A stretch of 64,000 nt of DNA from Cydia pomonella. Its lineage: Eukaryota; Arthropoda; Insecta; Lepidoptera; Tortricidae. The notes beneath the pieces were generated by a model, which was not told the DNA's origin, made no database searches, and worked only from the letters and a program-made list of their open reading frames with translations. Location: assembly GCF_033807575.1 (NCBI RefSeq), contig NC_084707.1:25507888-25571887 (forward strand), given 5' to 3'. Position numbers and translations under genes: made by a program. Numbering within the stretch: the first letter of the stretch is position 1; the number at the start of each line of letters is the position of its first letter. Below, piece by piece: positions 54,604 through 64,000 of the stretch.

Positions 54604-56041
54604 ATGATGTTACTGGGTAAGTGCCATTTTAGTTTTTTCTTCCTAAATTTTAAACACGAATGAAATATGGCTATTATTTATAAGGTGTATCCACACCGCA
54701 GTTAACTTTTGTGGAGCAATACTGCAACACGGTAACATAAGGTAGATTACTACACAAAGTTAACTGCAGTGTAAATGCCCCTTTACTCTTATCGCTGTAT
54801 TTCATTACGTTTTAAAAGTGTAAAAAACCACATTTTTGTCTGTGACTCTGTGTATTAGATACAATATCCAAGTAAGGTATTTATTTGTGTATTTAACAAT
54901 TCATCTAATACATTTAATTTTGTTCCTAAGTTATGAAAGTTTTTTTAAGATGTCAAAATGGTAGAAAAATCTTTAAAAACTCTAACGCTTTGGCCACGAA
55001 GCGCACCAGCCGAATGTGCACATTGAACGCCGACGTCGACCGCCATAGGTTAAAACAAGCCTGTGATGGTCACAACCTTTGATATCCTCTGATTTTTCAG
55101 CCAGTAACATGTTCGCGACGCTGCTGGTGCTGAGCGCGCTGGCATCAGGCGCACGCGCAGACTGCGACGCCTGCATCGCGGGTCGCTGCCATACCCGCAG
55201 ACCCATCCTCTCGGGATTCCCCGTCACTGGCCAGATGGCAATTGACCGCACGGATAATATACTCTATCTACAGATTAACTCAAAACAGAATATCGCCATC
55301 TTTTTGGACGATCTGCAGCACCGACTGGTTAACATGATGAGCATAACAGGAATGGACTTCGACCAACCGTCCCACACTTTGTATATGCTTACAGAAGATG
55401 GAACATTCTATAAGTATTATGTAGCTAGAAATACAACGGTCGGTGGGCTACAGCTAAACGAAGGCATGCGCCCTAATATTATAAGGTATTTTACTGATGA
55501 TAAACTGGTTTATTTTGAAGGGTATGCAAATAATACTAGTACATTTCATTATGTTGCAATGAATATATTTGATTGGCATTTTACTTTTTCAGTAAATTAC
55601 TCAATTAACGACTTTATCACTGATGGCAGTTATATATTTTTCGTTTCTAATAATACGCTGTATGTATGTGATAATCAAGTTTATTCTGGAGCTTACCCAC
55701 CCAATCCACCCAGACGACTACTAAGCAAGAAACACATAGCAATATCGTCAATATACCATTATGTTGATGAAGACCGTTTTAACGAATGGATATACATTGG
55801 TTCTACCACTGAAAAACTTATATATAAACTGAATAAAAATACGCAAGAACTAATTATACACGCTGGTTATAAATCGGGTGCAGTGCAGGATTTTCTGATC
55901 GGGAAGGATGGTCTTATAGTTTTCCGCGACGTGGACGGCAGCGTCGTACAGTGGGTGCCATCACTGCCGTCTCAAGATCGTAGTTGCGTCATTGAACCCC
56001 CGCACGAGAACTTCTTCGTCAGAGAGACGTGTGTTTTGTGA
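54604..56041 (+). CDS. Ommochrome-binding-protein-like secreted protein (paralogue 2), two exons
   Basis: Exon 1 codes 54604-54616 (MMLL and one base), the donor is GTAAGT at 54617, the acceptor TTTTTCAG ends at 55100, and exon 2 codes 55101-56041. The reading frame is kept across the 484-bp intron, giving 317 residues. If translation started at the exon 2 ATG (55109) it would be 310. The leader MFATLLVLSALASGARA is a signal peptide, followed by CDACIAGRC and MAIDRTDNILYLQI. Mid-protein segments like IYxY and FxxDGSYIFFVSNNTLY, and LIVFRDVDGSVVQWVP near the end, match paralogue 1. Sequons are NTT, NTS, NYS and NNT. Cysteines near the C-terminus (SCVIEPP, ETCVL) may pair. AATAAA is at 56098-56103. 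Likely a secreted ligand-binding protein; the ligand is unknown. Confidence 0.86.
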
Positions 56042-56097
56042 TCGAAATTTTTTAATATCCGTATTTTATAAAAATAGATAATTATGTAAAAAATATT

Positions 56098-56103
56098 AAT
56101 AAA
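56098..56103 (+). terminator. Polyadenylation signal AATAAA of paralogue 2
   Basis: It lies 57 bp after the stop codon, in AT-rich sequence. Confidence 0.6.
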
Positions 56104-56399
56104 ACACACACATACACACTCATAACATACGTCTTTTATTTTAACTAAAGTGACAAATTTATTTTGATTCAAAAACCCCGTTCTCAAGTAGGTTCACACT
56201 TTGACTAGTAGTTAGTCATCATAACGTTAGCCATACCATATAATCATAGTTAGTCATAATATATGTCAGTTATCATTTGCCCGTGCCTTTCGCTCGCGCC
56301 AACATATGTTCGGACAAGTACGAGCGAAATGCACGTGAATAATAGCAGCGTTTCGTATAGCTAACGGTCTAAAACACTCAAAGCTCTTCATACGAGGAG

Positions 56400-56750
56400 T
56401 AGACTCCGGTTGGAGCAAAAAGCTATGGAAACTTAGCAGGAGACAACTGCAAATTATAACAGGGGTGTTTACGGGCCATTATGGGGTCAAAGGAGTTCTG
56501 GCCAGCATGGGACACTCCGACAACACCGATTGTCGATTGTGTGGTAAAGAGGAAGGCAGTAACACACCTAATGTGTGAATGTCACGCCCTCGCCAGACAA
56601 AGAATGAAGAACTTTGGAGCAGGCTACCTGGAACCAAAGGAATTCCAAACAAAGGAAAACCATAGAAAAAGACGACGTAAATTGAAAAAACAGCGGCGTC
56701 TTTTAGGAAAAAGTTGCAGGGTCACTGTCACTAATTCCTCTACTAAATAA
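56400..56750 (+). pseudogene. Jockey/R1-type LINE C-terminal remnant
   Basis: One frame reads LWKLSRRQLQIITGVFTGHY and CRLCGKEEGSN, the end of an RNase H region followed by the CCHC-like motif of R1/Jockey-type ORF2. A frameshift near 56565 moves the reading to MCECHALARQRMKNFGAGYL. The protein is thus broken, and all upstream domains are missing. The tandem repeats that follow (56761-57180) are probably its 3' UTR. Confidence 0.7.
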
Positions 56751-56760
56751 CAGTTTTATT

Positions 56761-57180
56761 AGCTTAACGAGTCCAGCAGCTTGTAGTGGTTGCGCGGGAG
56801 CCGAGTTCCACAAGTTGCGATCTCGAGGGGGCTTCGAACTAGATGAATAGATAGCCCATTCTGTTGTTCATAGACCGTCAAACAAGTGGTAATAACACAG
56901 TTAATACCTTAGCGAGTCCAGCAGTTTGTTGGTCGCGCGGGAGCTCAGTAGCTCAGTTCCACAAGTTGCGAGCCCGAGGGAGCTGCCGAGATTCGAACTG
57001 GATGTATAGAAGGACGATTATAATTTTATAATTAGTTACTTTTTTTCTTTTAAGTATCTATTGTTCATTGACAGTTAAACAAGTGGTGATAACAGTGCTA
57101 TTAGCTCAGCTAGTCCAGCAGCTTGTAGTGGTCGCGCGGGAGCACAGTCCCACGAGTTGCAAGCCCAAAGCGAAATTATA
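56761..57180 (+). repeat. Three tandem copies of a LINE 3' UTR unit
   Basis: Units starting at about 56764, 56912 and 57104 share GAGTCCAGCAGCTTGTAGTG or close variants, GTCGCGCGGGAGC, CACAAGTTGCGAGCCCGAGG and AAACAAGTGGTRATAACA. Units are about 148 and 192 bp. It directly follows an ORF2 remnant, so this is a repeated 3' UTR of that element. Confidence 0.8.
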
Positions 57181-58105
57181 CATTTTGGTATTAAATGATT
57201 ATTAATAATTATTTTGTTATATAATTCCTTTGAGCACCTAACTCGCGCCAATGAACATTATAAAAAATACCTTAAACCTGATTCTTACAAATCTGGACTT
57301 TCTTGGGCTCATATTCGTCAGCATTCTCTATCCTTCCATTAAAAAACATGTATAAAAAATTACATTACGTCACGTTTAATTGTTTTTTTTTACTTGTTAT
57401 ATTTATGTGTACACACACATGCACAAAATATTCTATCAGCATGTGTAACAAAATCAGTGAACCGAAATAAAGTAATCAAAAGTAAAATGATTATTAGAAA
57501 ATACTACGTCGAAAACAAAAATAAGTATTAAAGTCAAATGAAATAAACGTAACCAAGTTATTTACTTTATTGAAACTGAAATATTTTCTTTCAATCAAAA
57601 ATATACGTTCAAAAATCATTTCCTCTAATGAAATATTTATAAGGCTCCTTCGTTTCACATTTCTAACAGAAATATACCGTGTTCAAAAAAAATCTTAACC
57701 AAAAATAGTGGATAAATAAAAAGGTAATCTTTTACAATTTTACTCAGATTTTAAACTAATAGCTTTTTCTAGAAACCTCGAAACCATTTTTACACAGAAA
57801 TACACACACAGACATTGTGGCTAAGTTACGGCCTGAATCGGACATCTCAAAAGAGCCCTTTATCACCTACCTTTCGGAATAAAAAATTATGAATGTATGT
57901 ATGTATGCCACTTTACTACACATAAACAGGTTAACATAAAACAGATAAAAAATGTTATGTACAAAAGCGAACTTATCTCTCTGATCACTCTTTAGCTCTA
58001 CATTTAATGAATTGTTTGTTTTCCTGTATCTTTTTACTGAGGTGTGCCAATAAAGAGTATTCTATCTATCTTATCCCTAAAAGGATCTCTATCCCTAATT
58101 ATCGC
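57181..58105. other. AT-rich intergenic DNA, nothing recognised
   Basis: At 58030-58075 GTGCCAATAAAGAGTATTC resembles a LINE tail. No supported gene. Confidence 0.4.
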
Positions 58106-58245
58106 CCCGGTTCAACTTTAAGATACGTCAAACATTTGCTAAAGATACGATATGGATTAGATATGTCAGAGCTTCGTCATACAAAAACGTCACTTTTGAA
58201 ACTGACATATCCAATCCATATCGTATTTAAGATGGGAGTACGCTC
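58106..58245. repeat. Foldback MITE
   Basis: GATACGATATGGATTAGATA / TGTCAGAG at the left pairs with CTGACATATCCAATCCATAT / CGTATTTAA at the right. The open frame across it is a consequence of the hairpin. Confidence 0.65.
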
Positions 58246-58317
58246 TTTTCTTGAAGGACGTGTTGTTCTGACATATATGGCAGTTCATTGATTTAAACTT
58301 TCACGATTTGTAAACAT

Positions 58318-58472
58318 TATTAAATTTTAGAAACCGGACTAAATCACGTATTGCGTTTTAAATTTACCTCCGACGTTTCGAGGACGGCGTTGTCCCCGTG
58401 GTCTCGTGGTCATAGTCGTGGTCGGTGGTCAATACGCGATTAAGTCCCGTTTCTATAATTTAATAGTGACAG
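58318..58472. repeat. Foldback MITE with GC-rich core
   Basis: ATTAAATTTTAGAAACCGGA / CTAAATCACGTATTG at the left pairs with CAATACGCGATTAAGTCCCG / TTTCTATAATTTAAT at the right. The core has CGACGTTTCGAGGACGGCGT. A half copy seems to lie at 50935-51015. Confidence 0.7.
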
Positions 58473-58899
58473 TTTATGTCATATATATGTGTGTCTGTAT
58501 TTGCGTTGTATACAGCTACATGCAAGAAATGCTTTCTTGCAAAGTTTAAGATAGTAAATTAGTTTTGGTCCTTCGAGCCGTATTCTGAAATTGGGTATCT
58601 ACTTACTATGTGACATGCATAAAGTGTAAATAATGCATCGACGTTACGACCCCGGTAGCCGTAAAGCTAAGTATAGTGCAACAATGTATTACAACATTGT
58701 GCAACTGTTGAACAACATAATCTCATTAATGTTGGTCCTTATGCGGGTTGGGATTGAACAATGGTTTTCCCGAGGGACTGTCGTGTGATTCTCCAAAAAT
58801 TAATTATGCAGTTTATTTTAAGTTTCACGACGCGGTTGTGATATCTGCAACACGTGTCTCCTTCTTCTTCCTCGCGTTGTTCCGGCATTTTGCCACAGC

Positions 58900-59118
58900 T
58901 CATGGGAGCCGCGGCCATCCGACCTTCAACCAACTAGGCTTTGTTGGGATTAGTCCGGTTTCCTCGCGATGTTTTCTTTCACTGAAAAGCGACTGGTAAA
59001 TATCAAATGATATTTCGTACATACGTCCCGAAAAACTTATTGGTACGAGCCGAGGTTTGAACCTGCGACCTCCTGATTGCAAGCCACACGCTGTTACCGC
59101 TAGGCCACCAGCTTTTCT
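58900..59118 (-). repeat. tRNA-derived SINE, minus strand
   Basis: On the minus strand GGTGGCCTAGCGGTAACAGC (A box) and GGTTCAAACCTCGGC (B box) start the element; the body contains AAACATCGCGAGGAAACCGG and CCAACAAAGCCTAGTTGG. It lacks an acceptor stem, so it is not a tRNA gene. Confidence 0.75.
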
Positions 59119-59217
59119 TCCACATACACAATACCGTGTATGAACCAAAATTGCGCTTTGTAGGTACGGAATGGCTGGATCGGTATAGTATTAAAAAAAT
59201 CCAAGATTTTTTAAATG

Positions 59218-59400
59218 TAATAGGCAGCAAGCGAGCAAACGAGCCGCCTGATGGGAAGCGGTCATCGTCGCCCATGGACATAAGCAACATCAGAGGAGCC
59301 ACTTATGCGTTTCCAACCTTTGAGAACCCTAAAAACCTGCTTCTTAAAGAACCCCATGTCATAGCGCAAGGGAAACACCTCAGAAGGTAGGTATAATAGA
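59218..59400 (+). repeat. LINE-derived repeat (ACGAGCCGCCTGATGG type)
   Basis: AACGAGCCGCCTGATGGGAA, CGCCCATGGACATAAGCAAC and ATCAGAGGAGCC are the same family as 61955-62060. It is one of the common CR1-like fragments. Confidence 0.65.
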
Positions 59401-60161
59401 AGATGATGAATATGTTTACGTAGATTCCTCGAATAGCAGTCATAATTCGTATATTTACCTTATATATTGAAAACAGTTTTATTTTATCAATTCTATACCT
59501 ACAGATAAAGTCAATGTAGCTACTGAGACCGTAATATTTTAAAATAAGTCAGTTATGATAATGATGCTCAGCTAAAAACCAGAGCAGAGCTGTGTACCCC
59601 GTTAATATACCGCCGGTTAGCCAATGAATTATTTAAACTTGGTGACAACCCCAACTTCAGAGAACTGTGCGAAAAGCGACCTTAGTCAGTCGTGATACGG
59701 GCGAACGTTTCCACAATGCAGTGGGGTTTGCAAGAAGTGCGGTTGCGACAAGATATATCTTTTAGACGCAATAAATGTTAAGCAAAATCTGCAGATTGCG
59801 TGTAGGTAAGCCTTTTGTGATTATTCAAGGTGGCAGCGAAATGAAAAATGCTAACATGTTTTACCTATACAAAGTAAAAATTATTGTATACACTTTAACA
59901 TTATTGTTTTTTGTTCGAACTCTATAAGCTTAGTTTCTTTCTTTTTACATTTTTATGATACAGGTAGTTTTTACCCGACTGAGTCAGAAGGAGGGTAATG
60001 TTTTTCGAGCATATGCATGTAAGTACATATCTTTGGCCCGCATTACAGCCCAAACGGATGGCCGGTTTTGGACATATCAGGTGTCGTTTAATTCGTCAGA
60101 ATTATGATAGTCATACATATGTATAGGCTATATACATTTTGTAAATGGCGCCCGCAACTGA
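59401..60161. other. Intergenic DNA, nothing recognised
   Basis: No supported gene. Confidence 0.4.
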
Positions 60162-60716
60162 AAAAAGCGGCCAAGTGCGAGTCGGACTCGCGCATGAAGG
60201 GTTCCGTACCATTTATGACGTATTAAAAAAAAACTACTTACTAGATCTCGTTCAAACCAATTTTCGGTGGAAGTTTGCATGGTAATGTATATCATATATT
60301 TTTTTTAGATTTTTCATTCTGTTATTTTAGAAGTTAAAGGGGGCCGGGACACACATTTTTTCACTTTGGAAGTGTCTCTCGCGCAAACTATTCAGTTTCG
60401 AAAAAAATGATATTAGAAATCTAAATATCATTTTTGAAGACCTATCCATAGATACCCCACACGTATGGGTTTGACGAAAAAAGATTTTTTGAGTTTCAGT
60501 TGTAAGTATGGAGAACCCCCAAAATTTATTATTATTTTTTTTTTCTCTTTTTGTGTTAAAATCTTAACGCGGTTCATAGAATATATCTACTTACCAAGTT
60601 TGAACAGTATAGCTCTTATAGTTTCGGAAAAAAGTGGCTGTGACATAAACGGACAAACGGAAATGACGAATCTATAAGGGTTCCGTTGTTTGCCATTTGG
60701 CTACGGAACCCTAAAA
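60162..60716 (-). repeat. GGGTTCCGTA-family repeat, full-length minus-strand copy
   Basis: From AAGCGGCCAAGTGCGAGTCG at the left to GCCATTTGGCTACGGAACCC at the right; the order is the reverse of the copies at 2170 and 28854. Confidence 0.8.
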
Positions 60717-61008
60717 GGGGGAGAGGGTTGTTTTTTTTGTCAAAGCAATATGGCTACCAAATGAAAGCTAGTGAAAAGACAATTTCAAAAAGATATCAAT
60801 CGAGTTTTTATTTATATAATAAAAATTGATCATGTAGTTGTCTGGATAATACTCAGAAGGGTGAATAATATGTAGGTCATACTTACTGAACAACGTTTAC
60901 TATTGAAACCAACACCGAAAAATGGTATTCCGAACATTTGGGAGGCGTGCACGGGGTCGAAGCCAACACTTTAATGAAATGTAAGGAGTACACCGAGCGG
61001 ATGCTGCC

Positions 61009-61144
61009 CTTGCCCGTGTGATGCATGCACGCAGAGGCTGCTCTTGCCCGTGTGATGCATGCACGCAGAGGCTGCTCTTGCCCGTGTGATGCATGCACGC
61101 AGAGGCTGCTCTTGCCCGTGTGATGCATGCACGCAGAGGCAACA
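61009..61144. repeat. Tandem array, 4 x 34 bp
   Basis: Units start CTTGCCCGTGTGATGCATGC and continue ACGCAGAGGC. They are identical apart from the last few bases. Each contains the palindrome ATGCAT. Since 34 is not a multiple of three and the units have no stop on the minus strand, two overlapping open frames appear there. Confidence 0.95.
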
Positions 61145-61494
61145 CCCGCCAGGGTGTAAGGACTATTGAGAGTTGATGAAATCTAAAATAAAGTAGGCTA
61201 TTGGGTGAATGTGATGGACTAATTACTAGGCTATGGGATATAAAACCGGACACCCGTCTAAAAAATGCTATACAAACAGAATATAATATTAATATAGCGT
61301 AACTATATAATTAATCACAAATTAAAATATTTAATTTAAAAAATGGTATTTGTTATGTTTTAATAACATAGAAAATCTGTAGATAACAAAAACACACATT
61401 CTTCAGTTGGAGTCGAAGGAAGCATTGACATTTCCAATATATTGAGTTAGCGGTCTTATGCGGACAGTCGGGCACACAAGTAGGTGTTATATCT
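61145..61494. other. AT-rich spacer, nothing recognised
   Basis: No supported gene or repeat. Confidence 0.4.
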
Positions 61495-61645
61495 GGAACG
61501 CATAACAATAGGGACCGTGCGCGTTGGAGGGTCTGCCATCTTGTGGCTTGAATCGGAACCATAAACATGCACATGTACACGTCACGTGTTTTCTTGTGCA
61601 TAGTAGGTTCTGCCATCTTGTGGGCTACATCGTAACAAAAACGAA
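61495..61645 (-). repeat. Dispersed repeat shared with 24505-24705
   Basis: On the minus strand CCCACAAGATGGCAGAACC, CAAGATGGCAGACCCTCC and AACGCGCACGG are as in the other copy, with a roughly 20-bp deletion relative to it. Confidence 0.65.
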
Positions 61646-61954
61646 AATTCATTTAACAGTTTACCATAATCATTGCAATAAAATAAAAACCTAACTGGTT
61701 TATTCCAGTTGTTCGCGTGGTGGACATACCCCGGTGTCACGAAGGCAAAAATACACTACTGATTAATTGAACTTTAATATCAATTTGAAGCAATTTTCAA
61801 ATAATAATACAAATATGGCTCCTCCTCACACTCCAACTAAACCTAATTAAAAGCGGCAGCACTCTCATTACCTACTTGCAAACCGTCAACTGTCAAAAGT
61901 GACATTTTATCAACCAAAATGTGCATCAACTTTGATTACAAGCAAAATAAGTTT

Positions 61955-62060
61955 TTTTATGGTAGAGGAGGCAAACGAGCAGACGGATCACCTGATGGTA
62001 AGCGATTACCGCCGCCCATGGACACCTGCAACACCAGAGGGGTTGTAAGTTTACGTGCAT
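61955..62060 (+). repeat. LINE-derived repeat (ACGGATCACCTGATGG type)
   Basis: GGCAAACGAGCAGACGGATC, ACCTGATGGTAAGCG, CGCCCATGGACACCTGCAAC and ACCAGAGGGGTTG form the most recognisable CR1-like fragment of moth genomes. Confidence 0.7.
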
Positions 62061-62381
62061 CGTGGCCATCACTCTAAAAAAAGTATGTTAGTGAAAATGA
62101 CTCGACTCGATATATCATAAAAGGGCCACCATCATACTAGTTTCACTTCGCATTCAAAACTGTAAGTACCACTGTGGCTTTAGTAAAAAGGGGTTCAAGT
62201 CTCGTGCAGTGCAGTTGAAAAAGGGCATTATACATATATCATGATTATAAAATTATCTTTACACACGTATTTCAAAATATTGGACTTTATTGTTGTGTGT
62301 GTTAAAATATTTGCTTTTCTTTTTAATTAATACTTACTAATTTTTTTTCGCTCTGCATCAATTGTATGTATCTCTGTTTGA

Positions 62382-62455
62382 CCCTATGGTTGACTGGTAG
62401 AGATTGCCATTTGGCATTAAGTCCGCCATTTGTACATTGTTGATTTATATATTAT
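62382..62455 (+). repeat. LINE/SINE 3' tail
   Basis: GGTTGACTGGTAGAGATTGCC and GGCATTAAGTCCGCC match 6008-6112; the tail ends in ATT units. Confidence 0.6.
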
Positions 62456-62496
62456 TATTATATTTTATTTTAGTATATGGAAAACCAACAGCGCTT

Positions 62497-62850
62497 TACC
62501 GTGTGTGGCCTATAACAGGAGCAAAAAATTCAACTGTAGGCTGTACTCAAACTGACCAACATTTGTTCAGCAACTTTTACAAATAACTTTTATTTTGATT
62601 TTTAGACCACTTTAAAGTTTATTCTAAGACGCAGTGTATTGCGAATTTTGTTATGATTAAAGCGTGACAATCAACGTCAATTACACTGATGATAGCGTAC
62701 ATTGAAGGTAATATATAATTTGTAAGACAAATAGGAAGTATAATGAATTCATAATTTTAAAAAATCGCTGAACAAATGTTGGTAAGTTTACGGAGTACAA
62801 CCTACAGTTAAATTTATTGCTCGTGTTACATGCCACACCCGGTATATATC
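62497..62850. mobile_element. Foldback element with ~75-bp inverted ends
   Basis: GTGTGGCCTATAACAGGAGC then CAACTGTAGGCTGTACTC and CAACATTTGTTCAGC at the left pair with GCTGAACAAATGTTGG, GAGTACAACCTACAGTT and GCTCGTGTTACATGCCACAC at the right, at roughly 85-90 percent. The interior is AT-rich and non-coding. Confidence 0.75.
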
Positions 62851-63503
62851 CAAAACTTACTATAGAATTACAAAGTCCATTATAGGTTATTACTTATGGA
62901 AATATAATAAATTTTTAAAAAAATTTGACTCACTTAATTGACACATGAAAGGGATTATTTCCACGTCTACAGATTCCCCTTTCATTGTTGTATATATTTT
63001 GTGCAATAAACTTTAAATAAACAAATAAAACAATTGAACCGTACCGCTGATGTACGTATAGTCTAAGATGATAAGTTATCTCTTCGCGACTGTACCGGTT
63101 TTATTAAAGTTGAGTGCTTGGTTGACGTATTCAATAAATTATACGTAATATATACGGATATTCCTATATGAAAGTATTATTGTGTTACCTGCTGGTATTT
63201 TTTGAATGCCAGAATGTTTAGGATTCTTTATTCAAATATGTTGTTCGAACGCAATTATCTAGGTGAAATATATCATCAATCAAATAAATCATTTCTATCA
63301 TGAAAATACCTAATCAAATTACCAAAATATTGAAGTAAAGTAAAAACCCATTTTTACAATTTTTATTTTAAGTGAATAATTATTTATAAAATATTTTTTT
63401 GCTTCCCCACAGCAACCAGCAAACATCGACGAGCAGCCGAAAGGTATAAATAGTACCCTTACATCTAAATAATTGCATTAAAAAAATGTTTGAAATAGCC
63501 ATT
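62851..63503. other. AT-rich intergenic DNA, nothing recognised
   Basis: 63000-63030 (GTGCAATAAACTTTAAATAA) looks like a LINE tail. No supported gene. Confidence 0.4.
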
Positions 63504-64000
63504 TTTAGGGTTCCGTAGCCAAATGGCAAAAAACGGAACCCTTATAGATTCGTTATGTCTGTCTGTCTGTGTGTGTCCCCGTATGTCACAGCTACTTTTT
63601 TCCGAAACTATAAGAACTATACTGTTGAAACTTGGTAAATCGATGTATTCTATGAACCGCATTAAGATTTTCACACAAAACTAGAAAAAAAAAACAATAA
63701 ATTTTGGGGGTTCCCCATACTTAAAACTTTAACTCAATTTTTTTTTCATCAAACCCATACGTGTGGGATATCTATGCATAGGTCTTCAAAAATGATATTG
63801 AGGTTTCTATTTATCATTTTTTTCTAAACTGAATAGTTTGCGCGAGAGACACGTCCAAAGTGGTAAAATGTGCCCCCCCCCCCCCCCCCCCCAGTGTAAC
63901 TTCTAAAATAAGAGAATGAAAACTAATAAACAATATATGATGTACATTACCATGCAAACTTCCACCGAAAATTGGTTTGGTCGAGATCTAGTAAGTAGTT
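63504..64000 (+). repeat. GGGTTCCGTA-family repeat, cut by the window end
   Basis: TTTTTAGGGTTCCGTAGCC begins the copy and the motif order is as in 2170-2722 up to GAGATCTAGTAAGTAG at the edge. A C-run (63874-63892) replaces the shorter run of other copies. Confidence 0.8.

Noticed and set aside
59035..59112. tRNA gene on the minus strand
   Set aside because: A and B boxes are present but no acceptor stem pairs, and the body continues as a SINE.
61009..61144. CRISPR array
   Set aside because: Units are contiguous with no unique spacers, and the window is eukaryotic.
60883..61253. Two overlapping minus-strand frames with repeated cysteine and histidine residues
   Set aside because: They arise from the 4 x 34-bp array, which lacks stops on that strand.

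Overview
The window is nuclear DNA from an insect, almost certainly a moth or butterfly. The evidence is a set of intron-poor secreted-protein genes resembling lepidopteran ommochrome-binding proteins, plus a dense load of repeats of lepidopteran type (tRNA-derived SINEs, RTE, CR1-like and Jockey/R1-like LINE ends, TA-flanked and hAT-type MITEs). It is AT-rich and no bacterial operon structure is visible. Family names are recognised from motifs; no database search was possible.

Host genes. Four members of one family are present. Two look complete, both on the + strand: 47268-48170, and a two-exon gene at 54604-56041. Each has its own TATA-like box, a short first exon, a signal peptide, a CxxCxxGxC motif, several N-glycosylation sequons and a nearby AATAAA. 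A third member (26332-26934, minus strand) keeps the N-terminal two thirds; its 3' end is replaced by a dispersed repeat. A fourth (about 6113-6580, + strand) is only a C-terminal fragment with an insertion. This looks like a gene family expanded by duplication and then broken up by transposons. The products are probably secreted haemolymph or epidermal beta-propeller-like proteins that bind a small pigment or metabolite.

Large mobile elements. (1) A non-LTR retrotransposon with both ORFs open, about 8864-14318 on the + strand: ORF1 has a coiled coil and an FP-like domain, ORF2 an endonuclease and a reverse transcriptase. (2) A Ty1/copia element at 40625-44912 on the minus strand, with identical 120-bp LTRs and a 5-bp target duplication, broken only by two single-base frameshifts in homopolymer runs. 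(3) Two 5'-truncated RTE-type insertions with exact target duplications (51906-53080, 16 bp; 31082-31445, 13 bp). (4) A 1958-bp non-autonomous hAT-like element with an 8-bp duplication (49812-51769) and a 279-bp hAT-like MITE with an 8-bp duplication (22746-23024). (5) LINE remnants near 4.3, 23.4-24.4, 45.8 and 56.4 kb.

Small repeats fill much of the rest: eight copies or pieces of a roughly 550-bp family starting with a GGGTTCCGTA motif, many foldback MITEs, SINEs, and tandem arrays of 34, 44, 141 and about 150-190 bp. Long stretches (about 17.8-21.7, 34.8-37.0 and 38.4-40.6 kb) hold no gene that I can recognise.

I found no convincing previously undescribed multi-gene system. The items most worth a second look are the family cluster with differing start exons, the near-intact LINE, the young copia element whose primer-binding site seems to overlap its start codon, a perfect 32-bp-arm hairpin at 4873-4946, and two pairs of near-identical blocks repeated in collinear inverted order at 3.7/5.4 kb and 31.8/30.4 kb.
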